Shown: positions 1 to 11,560 of the stretch, in pieces | Layout of the letters: every line of letters begins with the position of its first letter | Numbering within the stretch: position 1 is the stretch's first letter | Assembly (NCBI RefSeq): GCF_032854445.1 | Contig: NC_088295.1 | Span: 18,835,385 to 18,899,384 of the forward strand | Reading direction: 5' to 3' | From: Liolophura sinensis | Lineage: Eukaryota; Mollusca; Polyplacophora; Chitonida; Chitonidae | Length of the DNA: 64,000 bases | Made by a program: the position numbers and the translations under genes | Notes under the pieces: model-generated | The model's input: only the letters and a program-made list of their open reading frames with translations | Told to the model about the DNA's origin: nothing | Database searches by the model: none

Positions 1-146
1 CTGATTGTGACCCCCTGAAGTGACATGCATGAAATGGCTGTCTTGCACCCTAAGCCATGTAAATATAGTGATACTTGTATTTTGAATGGCCTATTCCTTG
101 AAGTGTCTCACAATGGTTGATTTGTTGGTCTATGCTTGTTTTTCAG
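1..146 (+). other. BMS1 intron (3' part)
   Basis: Intron sequence ending in a T-rich tract and CAG acceptor at 144-146. Nothing else is seen in it. Confidence 0.7.
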
Positions 147-3100
147 CTGATTATCAGTATTCGGGATTGTTTTGTCACTGGGAAGTGGGAGAAGTCTGAA
201 GATGCAGAGACACTCCTCAAACAGGATGGTATTAAATTACACAGATTTATCATTTCGCTGTGTGACCATGAATTTGTTTTCAAATGAAACATTTCTTCGT
301 CTTCGAAAGAGTGACTTTGATATAATATAAATTAAACTCTCAAATGCTCAGGCATACATAAGTGGAAAACATCTGTCGTCTTTGTAATTTTTAATCTTTT
401 GTAAACAGTTTTTATACGTGAAAGATTGAAAGATAATGAATGATTATGGCTTAAAAAGCCACTAAGATAGAGTTGATGATCTTGTTAATGTTTGGTACTG
501 TAGATGAGCTTTATGGAGACTTTGAGGATTTGGAGACTGGTCAAGTATTCACAGGAGGTGATGACAGTTCACACCACAGTGACTCTGATGACGCTGATGC
601 TGACACTGATGACGAAATAAAGGGTAAGGTTGTTGTCTGTCAAGATTTAAATATGTCAGAAATTTAACACTTGTAAAGGGGATATAGTGTACAGGTACAT
701 GTGTATAATTATGCCTGTGTTCTGAATTGTGTGTCTAGTTTGACATTTTAGTTCATAGATTTGAGTTGAAAAATGCCATAGAGAAAATAACATGTTTAGA
801 AAGGGATATTTGTTTGACAGGTGCTTGTTTGAGGACATTGAGCTATTTTTAATCTGTGCATTTCTGTGTTAATATGATAGATGAGCCAGAGGAAGAAGAA
901 AGAGTGAAGAAAAAGGCTGAAATGACAGCTGCTGAACGACGAGAGAGGAAGAAAAGGAAACTGAAGGAGCGGTTTGACAATGAGTATGATTTGAAGGGAG
1001 ATGACCAGTTCTATGAGGAGTGGAAATCTGAGGCAGAGGGTCAGGCTAGGGTAAGAGAACGAGAACACAGTGTTGTCTGTCAAACATTATGGTGATGTCT
1101 TAGCAGGATGGGGGATAGTGGAGGGCAGAGTCAGTTCTATAAGCAGTGGATAACTGAGGGTCAGATCATTGTATTATGATAGTGCATTGTGATGAGGTGA
1201 GGAAATCTTTGAAGAGAATGTTGAGATAGTCCCTGTACGGAATTCATACATGTAGTGATAAGGACTATAGTCTTACCTGAACTATGTTCTACCACATTAA
1301 GCCAACTCATGATGAGCGTTCAATATTTAGAGTATGTTTATCATAACATTACCTATAAATGCTGAAAATTGTTGTTCTATATAATGTCATAATTTTATTG
1401 AAATATTTATTTTCTTGGACTACAGCTGAACCGTGAGGAGTTTGAGAACTTACCTGAGGAGGTCAGAGTTCAGTATGAAGGGTTCAGGCCTGGAATGTAC
1501 GTCAGAGTGGAGATCAAGAATGTGCCTTGTGAATTTGTGACCAATTTTGATGCGACATACCCTGTGATTTTGGGAGGCCTCCAAAATGTGGAGAGGAACG
1601 TTGGCTATGTGCAGGTGAGTAGAATGACTTCACAGGAGAACCCCAGAATGTGGAGACGCCTAAGATATAGACCAGATATAGAGAGGGATGTCGGCTACAT
1701 GTATGTTTAGGTGAGTTGAATGGCCTATGAGATAGCCACAATGTGGAATGCAGTGTGGGTTACGTGCAGGTGAGCAGAATGACTCAGGAGATCTCCAGAA
1801 TGTAGAGAGGAATGTGGGTTATATACAGGAGAGTAGAATGACTCAGGAGATCTCCAGAATGTAGAGAGGAATGTGGGTTATGTACAGGTGAGTATAATGA
1901 CTCAGGGGATCTCCAGAATGTAGAGAGGAGTGTGGGTTATATACAGGTGAGTAGAATGACTCAGGAGATCTCCAGAATGTAGAGAAGAATGTGGGTTATG
2001 TACAGGTGAGTAAAATGACACAGGAGATCTCCAGAATGTGGAGAGGAATGTGGGTTATATACAGGAGAGTAGAATGACTCAGGAGATCTCCAGAATGTAG
2101 AGAGGAGTGTGGGTTATATACAGGTGAGTAGAATGACACAGGAGATCTCCAGAATGTAGAGAGGAATGTGGGTTATATACAGGTGAGCAAAATGACTCGG
2201 GAGATCTCCAGAATGTGGAGAGGAATGTGGGTTATATACAGGTGAGTAGAATGACTCAGGAGATCTTCAGAATGTAGAGAAGAATGTGGGTTATGTACAG
2301 GTGAGTAGAATGACACAGGAGATCTCCAGAATGTGGAGAGGAATGTGGGTTATATACAGGTGAGTAGAATGACTCAGGAGATCTCCAGAATGTAGAGAGG
2401 AAGGTGGGTTATATACAGGCGAGTAGAATGACTCAGGAGATCTCCAGAATGTGGAGAGGAATGTGGGTTATGTACAGGTGAGCAGAATGACACAGGAGAG
2501 CTCCAGAATGTAGAGAGGAGTGTGGGCTATGTACAGGTGAGTAGCATGACTCAGGAGATCTCCAGAATGTAGAGAGGAGTGTGGGTTATGTACAGGTGAG
2601 TAGAATGACACAGGAGATCTCCAGAATGTAGAGAGGAATGTGGGTTATATACAGGTGAGCAAAATGACTCGGGAGATCTCCAGAATGTAGAGAGGAATGT
2701 GGGTTATGTACAGGTGAGTAGAATGACTCGGGAGATCTCCAGAATGTAGAGAAGAATGTGGGTTATGTACAGGTGAGTAGAATGACTCAGGAGATCTCCA
2801 GAATGTAGAGAGGAATGTTTGCTATGATCAGGTGAGTAGAATGGCTTAAGACATAGACATGATGTAGAGATGAATGTTGGCTGTGTTCAGGTGATTAGAA
2901 TGGCCTTAGAGAGAAACAGGATGTGGAGAGAGATGTTAGCTTTGATCAGATGTGTAGAATGGCCTAAGACATAGCCAGGATGTTGAGATATGTTCATTAT
3001 GATAATTTGTAAGATGAAGATCAACAGATTTGGTTTTAATAATAATTTTTGCTTTTCCCTCTGTTAAGGCAAGGTTGAAGAAGCATAGATGGCACAAGAA

Positions 3101-6100
3101 AATACTGAAGACCAGGAATCCTCTGATTATCTCCCTTGGTTGGCGACGTTTTCAAACCATACCTCTGTACTCCATTCAGGACCACAATTACAGGAACAGA
3201 CTGCTGAAATATACCCCTGAGCATCTGCACTGTCATGCTTCATTCTGGGGTAAATATACTAACCTGAAAATCTGCTCTGTCACACTTCATTCTGGGGTAA
3301 ACATACTCACCTGAGCATCTGCACTGTCATGCTTCATCCTGGGGTAAATATACTAACCTGAAAATCTGCTCTGTCACACTTCATTCTGGGGTAAACATAC
3401 TCACCTGAGCATCTGCACTGTCATGCTTCATCCTGGGGTAAACATACTAACCTGAGCATCTGCACTGTCACACTTCATTCTGGGGTAAACATACTCACCT
3501 GAAAATCTGCACTGTCGTGCTTCATTCTGGGGTAAACATACTCACCTGAGCATCTGCACTGTCACACTTCATTCTGGGGTAAACATACTAACCTGAGTAT
3601 CTGCACTGCCATGCTTCATTCTGGGGTAAACATACTCACCTGAGCATCTGCACTGTCATGCTTCATTCTGGGGTAAACATACTAACCTGAAAATCTGCAC
3701 TGTCACACTTCATTCTGGGGTAAACATACTCACCTGAGCATCTGCACTGTCATGCTTCATTCTGGGGTAAACATACTAACCTGAAAATCTGCACTGTCAC
3801 ACTTCATTCTGGGGTAAACATACTCACCTGAGCATCTGCACTGTCACACTTCATTCTGGGGTAAACATACTAACCTGAAAATCTGCACTGTCACACTTCA
3901 TTCTGGGGTAAACATACTCACCTGAGTATCTGCACTATCACGCTTCATTCTGGGGTAAACATACTAACCTGAGCATCTGCACTGCCATGCTTCATTCTGG
4001 GTTAAACATACTCACCTGAGCATCTGCACTATCACACTTCATTCAGGGGTAAACATACTCACCTGAGCATCTGCACTGTCATGCTTCATTCTGAGGTAAA
4101 CATACTAACCTGAAAATCTGCACTGTCACACTTCATTCTGGGGTAAACATACTCACCTGAGCATCTGCACTGCCATGCTTCATTTTGGGGTAAACGTACT
4201 CACTTGAGCATCTGCACTGTCACACTTCCTTCTGGGGTAAACATACTAACCTGAGCATCTGCACTGCCATGCTTCATTTTGGGGTAAACATACTCTCCTG
4301 AGCATCTGCACTGTCATGCTTCATTCTGAGGTAAACATACTCACCTGAGCATCTGCACCGTCACACTTCATTCTGGGGTAAACATACTAACCTGAGCATC
4401 TGCACTGTCACACTTCATTCTGGGGTAAACATACTCACCTGAGCATCTGCACTGTCATGCTTCATTTTGGAGTAAACATACTCACCTGAGCATCTGCACT
4501 GTCACACTTCATTCTGGGGTAAACATACTAACCTGAGCATCTGCACTGCCATGCTTCATTTTGGGGTAAACATACTCACTTGAGCATCTGAACTGTCATG
4601 CTTCATTCTGGAGTAAACATACTCACCTGAGCATCTGCACTGTCACACTTCATTCTGGGGTAAACATACTAACCTGAGCATCTGCACTGCCATGCTTCAT
4701 TCTGGGGTAAACATACACACCTGAGCATATGGACTGCCATGCTTCATTCTGGGGTAAACATACTTACTTGAGCATCTGCACTGTCATGCTTAATTCTGGG
4801 GTAAACATACTCACCTGAGCATATGGACTGCCAAGCTTCATTCAGGGATAAACATACTCACCTGAGCATCTGCACTGCCATGCTTCATTCTGGAATGAAC
4901 ATACTCACCTGGGCATCTGCACTGCCATGCTTCATTCTGGGGTAAACATACTAACCTGAAAATCTGCACTGTCACACTTCATCCCGGGGTAAACATACTC
5001 ACCTGAGCATCTGCACTGTCACACTTCATTCTGGGGTAAACATACTCACCTGACCATCTGCACTGTCACACTTCATCCTGGGGTAAACATACTCACCTGA
5101 GAATCTGCACTGTCACACTTCATTCTGGAGTAAACATACTCACCTGAGCATCTGCACTGTCACGCTTCATTCTGGGGTAAACATACTCGGCTGAACATCT
5201 GGACTGCCACGCTTCATTCTGGGGTAATCATACTCACCTGACCATCTGCACTGTCATGCTTCATTCAGACATAAACATACTCACCTGAACATCTGCACTG
5301 TCATGCTTCATTCAGAGGTAAACATACTCACCTGAACATCTGCACTGTCATGCTTCATTCTGAGGTAAACATACTCACCTGAACATCTGCACTGTCATGC
5401 TTCATTCTGGAGTAAACATACTCACCTGAGCATCTGCACTGTCACACTTCATTCTGGGGTAAACATACTAACCTGAGCATCTGCACTGCCATGCTTCATT
5501 CTGGGGTAAACATACACACCTGAGCATATGGACTGCCATGCTTCATTCTGGGGTAAACATACTTACTTGAGCATCTGCACTGTCATGCTTAATTCTGGGG
5601 TAAACATACTCACCTGAGCATATGGACTGCCAAGCTTCATTCTGGGATAAACATACTCACCTGAGCATCTGCACTGCCATGCTTCATTCTGGAATGAACA
5701 TACTCACCTGGGCATCTGCACTGCCATGCTTCATTCTGGGGTAAACATACTAACCTGAAAATCTGCACTGTCACACTTCATCCCGGGGTAAACATACTCA
5801 CCTGAGCATCTGCACTGTCACACTTCATTCTGGGGTAAACATACTCACCTGACCATCTGCACTGTCACACTTCATCCTGGGGTAAACATACTCACCTGAG
5901 CATCTGCACTGTCACCCTTCATCCTGGGGTAAACATACTCACCTGAGCATCTGCACTGTCACACTTCATTCTGGGGTAAACATACTCACCTGACCATCTG
6001 CACTGTCACACTTCATCCTGGGGTAAACATACTCACCTGACCATCTGCACTGTCACACTTCATCCTGGGGTAAACATACTCACCTGACCATCTGCACTGT

Positions 6101-6416
6101 CACACTTCATCCTGGGGTAAACATACTAACCTGAGCATCTGCACTGTCACACTTCATTCTGGGGTGGGGCCTCCGTGGCTCAGTCGGTTAAAGCGCTAGC
6201 GCAGCGTAATGACCCAGGAGTCTCTCACCAAATGCGGTCGCTGTGAGTTCAAGTCCAGCTCATGCTGGCTTCCTCTCCGGCCGTACGTGGGAAGGTCTGC
6301 CAGCAACCTGCGGATGGTCGTGGGTTTCCCCCGGGCTCTGCCCGGTTTCCACCCACCATAATGCTGGCCGCCGTCGTATAAGTGAAATATTCTTGAGTAC
6401 GGCGTAAAACACCAAT

Positions 6417-6466
<50 letters not shown>

Positions 6467-9400
6467 TCTGGGGTAAACATACTCACCTGAGCATCTGCAC
6501 TGTCACACTTCATTCTTGGGTAAACATACTCACCTGAGCATCTGCACTGTCACGCTTCATTCTGGGGTAAACATACTCGGCTGAACATCTGGACTGCCAC
6601 GCTTCATTCTGGGGTAATCATACTCACCTGAGCATCTGCACTGTCATGCTTCATTCAGACATAAACATACTCACCTGAACATCTGCACTGTCATGCTTCA
6701 TTCAGAGGTAAACATACTCACCTGAACATCTGCACTGTCATGCTTCATTCTGAGGTAAACATACTCACCTGAACATCTGCACTGTCATGCTTCATTCTGA
6801 GGTAAACATACTCACCTGAACATCTGCACTGTCATGCTTCATTCTGAGGTAAACATACTCACCTGAACATCTGCACTGTCATGCTTCATTCTGAGGTAAA
6901 CATATTCATCTAAGCAGTGAGCTTTTTATTATAAAGCATAACATGCATGAGAGGTACATGTATTATTAGCTGGGAATACAGAACATAAGTTTTGAATATG
7001 GTTTTGTAATCAAGACTTCACTGATGGAATGTTGCTTTGATACCATTGAGGGGGCCTCCGTGGCTCAGTCGGTTAGCACGCTAGCGCAGCATAATGACTC
7101 GCAAGCCTCTCACTAATGCTGTCACTCTTGAGTTCAAGTCCAGCTCATGCTGGCTTCCTCTCTGCCCGTAAGTGGGAAGGTTTGCCAGCAACCTGTCGAT
7201 GGTCGTGGGTTTCCCCCGGGCTCTGCCCGGTTTCCTCCCACCATAATGCTGGCTGCCGTCATATAAGTGAAATATTCTTGAGTACGGATGATGATGAAAT
7301 ACATGCATGGTAGACTTTCCTCTGGTTGACAACTTAAACCACTGTAAATCTTCAGCCTTTTCAACCACTAAAGCACTTTTTTTTGAGAAACTAATGCATA
7401 CAGTGCTGAAAAATGATGCTACAAATGCAAGCAAGCCTCTTTAACTGTGCAGATTATTTCTCTACACACCATAGTTTTTCTCAGAATGTTTCAAAATATT
7501 GGCTCCACTGGTTGTTGAAAAGCTTTGAAAATTAGAGTATCAGCTTATATGGTGCGTCTGCAGTGATATTTTATTGACATTTATTATTTGTTGATTAAAT
7601 ACCCTGTGATCCTGTTTTGTAGGACCTATCACACCTCAGGGGACTGGATTATTAGCTGTGGAAAGCGTTTCAGAGGTTAAGGTAAGTTGTGCAATAACTT
7701 ACTTCTGACTCTCTTGTGAAATAGCACAAATTATTAAATTGTTTTTAGAATATACATTATTGAAACCACACAACTGGCTTCTGTCAATCTTCACTGGATT
7801 AAATTAGTAGAACCAACCACTTGTACAAATTAACTTTTACGTATTTTGAACATTATCATTTACAAGAAAATGGTTTCACCAAATGTTTTGAAAAAATGAT
7901 CAATTCTGAAGAATTGTATATACAGGAACACATTATTCCCATTTAGTCATCAATTTTCATTAGTTCATACACTGGCTTTGATAGAACAGTTAGAGCTTAT
8001 TATCGAGCGTACTAACAGAGCATACTATCAAGCGTTAGAGCATAGAGCAAGCGGTAGATCCAGGGTCAATCCTGAGTCGAGTCACACCTAAGACCTTAAA
8101 AGAGTAAGTTGTAACTTCCTCGCTCTTCGTTCAGCATGAAGGGAATAGTGGCAATGACTAGTTGACTCACATCAGTATAATGGCTAGGGCGGGGCGGCTT
8201 ACTTGCCTTTGATAAGTCGTCTCATTGAAGCAGCACTGGATAAAAGAATGGTGGAAATCTGTCCTGCAACAAGGAGGAACATTACATGCAGTCTAAGGGA
8301 AACTTCTCGTCATATGACTGAAAAATTGTTAAGTGCGACGTTAAACCCTAAGCACTCACTAACTAGTTCAGGGGCCTCACAATGATTTGTTGAGTACATA
8401 GTGAAACAAAAATCAAGTAATAAATCTTCAATTCACTGGTCCATGTCCAGCTTTCACCAAAAAATTTGGACCAACTTTTTTAATTCTTGGGATATGTATA
8501 ATTGTTATCTTTTCTCCCAAATCAGCCTGGGTTCCGTATAGCTGCAACAGGTGTAGTGCTGGAGTTGGACAAATCTATACCAATAGTCAAGAAGCTGAAG
8601 TTGACAGGAGAACCAATGAAAATCTACAAGAAAACAGCTTTTGTACAGGTGTGTAGGTCACAAAAATGCTTCTATGGTTCGTTCGTTTTTATTTATCTTC
8701 TATTGCTCATATTAAAGTGTCAGGGGTGCAGTAGATCCAGGGTCAATTCTGGGTCGGGTCACACCTAAAACTTTAAAAGAGGAAGTTATAGCTTCCTAGA
8801 TTAGCATTCAGTGTTAAGGGGATACTGCAATGACGGGTTGACTTGTATCAGTATAATGGCTCGGGCGGGGCGGCTTACTTGCCTTCGGTGAGGCGTCTCA
8901 GTGAAGCAGCACTAGATAAAAGAGTGGTGGAAATCCGTCCTGCAACAAAGAGGCACATTACGTGCACTCTAAGGACTCCTTCATCGTCTTATGACTGAAA
9001 AATTGTTAAGTACGACGTTAAACCCTAAGCACTCACTCACTTTGAAGTGATATACAGTACTGTATATGTATATATTTGTGTTTTCATTGTGCTTATAGAC
9101 ATTCGATATTGGGTATGCATAATTGTGATAAAAAAAGTCTGTCAATCAATATACTGGGTTAAATACAAGTGGATACTTGCTGTACACTCTATGTAATTTT
9201 AATTTCCAGGGAATGTTTAACTCAAAACTAGAGGTTGCAAAGTTTGAAGGAGCTAGCATTCGCACTGTTAGTGGTGTTAGAGGACAAATCAAGAAAGCCT
9301 TGTCAACACCAGAGGGTGCCTTCAGAGCCACATTTGAGGATAAAATATTGATGAGTGGTAGGTTCAGTACTCTTGATATTTGTGGTATAATTCTGAATAT

Positions 9401-11430
9401 AATTTCCATCTACATGCAACTCGTTGACAGCATTGTCCAGAGGTTAATAAGTACATTTCTGGGATAATGTATTGTTGTTTAGAATCAATATTTCCTATCT
9501 GATGTCCCAATATTCACAACCGATATGCTGGAAAGGAATGGCTTAAGACCTTCCAAAACAAATTCATTTGATTTCGATGTAAATATTTCAGTATTAAAAA
9601 TGTGTTATGATGTTCTTGTCAAATAGCCCTTCAGAGAAATGCAACAGAAAAATTTCATATTTTGTAATGGACTTTGATCTGATGTCCTTCAGTCAATAAA
9701 TGATGTATATTTCAGACATCGTGTTTGTGAGGACCTGGTTCACGGTGGAGGTGCCCCAGCTGTATAATCCTGTGACCACCCTACTGTTACCACGGGAGGA
9801 GAAGGCCCGCTGGACAGGCATGAAGACGGTCGGGCAGCTCCGCAGGGAGAAGGGACTGCAGGGACCCCTCAACAAGGACTCTCTATATAAGGTGACTTGT
9901 CATTTATCCTGGAACCCTGTGTGTAATGTAGCGGGTGTGACAGTTGTTATTGTCACTATTTCTCTATCTCATGTGTTATCATCGCTCTTGTGTTTATGTT
10001 TGTGCGGCGTTCATCCAATCATAAAAACATCATATTTTGTTGAAGGTTAGGTATTTTCAGTCATCTCTTTAAGCATGTAGTAAGTATGGTTTACTTCGAA
10101 TGGACATCTAATCCAGCCGTCAACCAGATAGTAAATATAAGACAATGATTAATCAAATCATGATTAATAAGGTAAAACATAACCACAAAGGGCTACATCA
10201 TCCAGCCATTATACGTATACACGGATCATTTTTTGATCCTTTCAACATGTGGCATGTACACATATGTGTACAGGGTGCCGCCCCTGTGGCCTTGTGGCTA
10301 GGGTGCCGCCCCTGTGGCCTTAAGGCTAGGGTGCTAGGAGCCTCTCTCCAGAGCAGCTGCTGTGAGCTCCCGTCAGGTTCATGCTGGCTTCCTCGAGTCA
10401 TACGTGGGAAGGTCTTCCAGCAACATGCAGATGGACGTGGGTTCTTCCCAGCATAATGTTGCCGCCGTTATAGAAGTGAAATATACACTATGAGTATGGC
10501 GTAAAACACTAGTCAAATAAATAAATGTATATATTCAGAGGATAAGTCGGTACTGTGCCGTTTTGCTGTCCCAGCAATATTTTCCTTTACCGATTTATTC
10601 CCACAATACAAACATGTAATATTGCTTAAGTCGGTACTGTGCCGTTTTGCTGTCCCAGCAATATTTTCCTTTACCGATTTATTCCCACAATACAAACATG
10701 TAATATTGCTTTTGCAGCCTGTCACAAGGATTAACCGTGCTCCGACAGCATTAGTCATCCCAAAGACCTGCAGAAGGAGCTCCCATTTACCTTCACTCCT
10801 AAAGAGGTTCAGGCCAAGAAATCCGAGCCCTTCAAGCGGATTAGCGTGATCCGTGAGCCACGAGAAGTCAAGGTAACTCATTTGCACAAAACACCGGTCT
10901 TTTTCAAGGTCAGCAGAATATATATTGTTAACCATTGTGCCAAAATATAATGTTATTTGGAACAACATGAGTCCGTGTCAAAGCAATGATCAATATGATC
11001 TTGAAAGCAAATACACATACATTGTATAAGTAAGACAACAGTTTACTTTCCAGTAGATACATGTATTGTGTGTTCTAAGTTTAGAAAGAATAATTTCTCC
11101 TTATAAGAGTGGCTGGAGGATATCTTGAGGAAATTAGGAGAATCAGTGTGAACATTTAAGATGTACATGTGTGTGAGTATGTATAAGTGTATGGATGTTT
11201 ATTCTTGTTGTCTTTGCTAGATGGCTAAAATGATGCAGATGCTGAAAACGTTGCATGAGCACAAGTCCAAGAAGACAAGAGTGGCCATGAGAGAACGTGC
11301 CGTTAAACACCAGAAAGAGGCGGAGAAAATTGAGAAAAAGAAGACACAGAAACAGAAAGAAGTGAAGAAGGAGATTTATAGAGTTCTTGGTCAGCTGGAA
11401 AAGAAAAAAAACAGAAACAAACCAGGCTAA
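147..11430 (+). CDS. BMS1: Ribosome biogenesis GTPase BMS1, C-terminal part (11 exons, 5' end outside window)
   Basis: BMS1 is a nucleolar GTPase of the SSU processome that drives 40S maturation with RCL1. The N-terminal GTPase and AARP2CN domains lie upstream of the window; what remains is the acidic linker and the BMS1/TSR1 C-terminal domain. Coding exons by reading frame and GT-AG sites: 147-228, 504-623, 881-1050, 1426-1614, 3069-3249, 7623-7681, 8526-8648, 9210-9357, 9716-9891, 10718-10872, 11221-11430 (stop TAA), about 537 residues. Diagnostic segments are [99 protein letters not shown] and a Lys-rich C-terminus. All junction phases agree, but exon 10718-10872 changes frame near 10742: the CC there needs one more base to give [15 protein letters not shown]. 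Three SINEs and two large minisatellites fill its introns. Identification is by recall of the family. Confidence 0.95.
1571..2965 (+). repeat. 59-bp minisatellite seeded by a BMS1 exon end and its donor site
   Basis: About 22 tandem copies of a 59-bp unit. The first copy is the coding end of exon 1426-1614 ([12 protein letters not shown]) plus its donor GTGAGTAGAATGAC. Later units keep the core AATGTAGAGAGGAATGTGGG, then TTATATACAG and GTGAGTAGAATGACTCAGG. The first two or three and last three copies are the most diverged; the centre is homogeneous, with variants such as TATATAC/TATGTAC. Each unit therefore repeats an intact-looking 5' splice site, and a CTCCAG that could act as a weak acceptor. 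The 59-bp length is not a multiple of three and the coding frame closes in the second unit. Confidence 0.95.
3214..6908 (+). repeat. 47-bp minisatellite seeded by the next BMS1 exon end and donor
   Basis: About 70 copies of a 47-bp unit, interrupted by a SINE at 6166-6462. The first unit is the coding end of exon 3069-3249 ([11 protein letters not shown] plus one G) with its donor GTAAATATACTAA. Typical units contain CCTGAGCATCTGCACTGTCA, TGCTTCATTCTGGG and GTAAACATACTCA. Recurring variants (CATGCTT/CACACTT, CTCACC/CTAACC, GAGCATC/GAAAATC) alternate in blocks, so the array grew by multi-unit duplication as well as single units. Confidence 0.95.
6166..6462 (+). mobile_element. tRNA-derived SINE (family A) with 45-nt poly-A, inserted in the minisatellite
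   Basis: The head GGGGCCTCCGTGGCTCAGTC carries an A box (TGGCTCAGTCGG) and the B box lies in GAGTTCAAGTCC. A GC-rich body follows, then the tail ATTCTTGAGTACGGCGTAAA and ACACCAATCAAA leading into about 45 A. It is flanked by TCATTCTGGGGT on both sides (6154-6165 and 6463-6474), a 12-bp target-site duplication of minisatellite sequence. The long pure poly-A suggests a recent insertion. Confidence 0.9.
7051..7287 (+). mobile_element. SINE family A copy, 3' truncated
   Basis: Same head (GGGGCCTCCGTGGCTCAGTC), B box and body as the copy at 6166. It stops after CTTGAGTACG and lacks the CACCAATCAAA tail. It lies in the BMS1 intron about 140 bp past the end of the 47-bp array. Confidence 0.88.
8005..8364 (+). 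mobile_element. SINE family B copy (CACTCACT tail)
   Basis: The head holds a tRNA-like B box (GGGTCAATCC). The body contains GGGCGGGGCGGCTTACTTGC, and the end reads GACTGAAAAATTGTTAAG, then GCGACGTTAAACCCTAAGCA and CTCACT. A second copy of the same element lies at 8724 in the same orientation, on the other side of BMS1 exon 8526-8648. The exact 5' end is uncertain. Confidence 0.8.
8724..9040 (+). mobile_element. SINE family B copy, 5' shortened
   Basis: It aligns with the copy at 8005 from the B-box region (GGGTCAATTC) through GGGCGGGGCGGCTTACTTGC to TACGACGTTAAACCCTAAGC and the tail ACTCACTCAC. The tRNA-like head is mostly missing. Confidence 0.8.
10273..10528 (+). mobile_element. SINE family A, diverged copy with a duplicated head
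   Basis: The body matches family A (ATGCTGGCTTCCTCGAGTCA, CGTGGGAAGGTCTTCCAGCA, ending GGCGTAAAACACTAGTCAAA and ATAAATAAATG). The first 28 bp (GGGTGCCGCCCCTGTGGCCT onward) are present twice in tandem at 10273 and 10301. It is older than the 6166 and 49443 copies. Confidence 0.75.
10543..10710 (+). repeat. 84-bp tandem duplication abutting a BMS1 3' splice site
   Basis: Two essentially identical 84-bp copies start at 10543 and 10627 (each begins TAAGTCGGTACTGTGCCGTT and ends ACATGTAATATTGCT). The second copy runs into TTTGCAG, the acceptor of exon 10718. The duplication thus covers the branch-point and polypyrimidine region. The near identity of the copies marks it as recent. Confidence 0.92.
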
Positions 11431-11560
11431 AATATTCACATTTTCTAAGAAACCAGTTGTAAGACTTTATTGCATATATTATCAGTAAGACTACATGTAT
11501 ATTGAAATAGGTGTGTTGTTAATTGTTATACTTTTACTCTATTGTTATTTAGATATTCAA

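Noticed and set aside
1495-1710. Extension of BMS1 exon 1426-1614 into the array without splicing
   Set aside because: The conserved protein continues at 3069, the donor GTGAGT at 1615 is ideal, and the extension soon stops.
6166-6250. tRNA gene suggested by A and B boxes
   Set aside because: It continues into the SINE body with a poly-A tail and target duplication, and does not fold as a complete tRNA; the same head heads the other family copies.
7081-7434. Open frames across SINE copies at 7.1 kb (and likewise 27.7, 49.5 kb)
   Set aside because: They follow the GC-rich SINE body, appear on both strands and recur with each copy.
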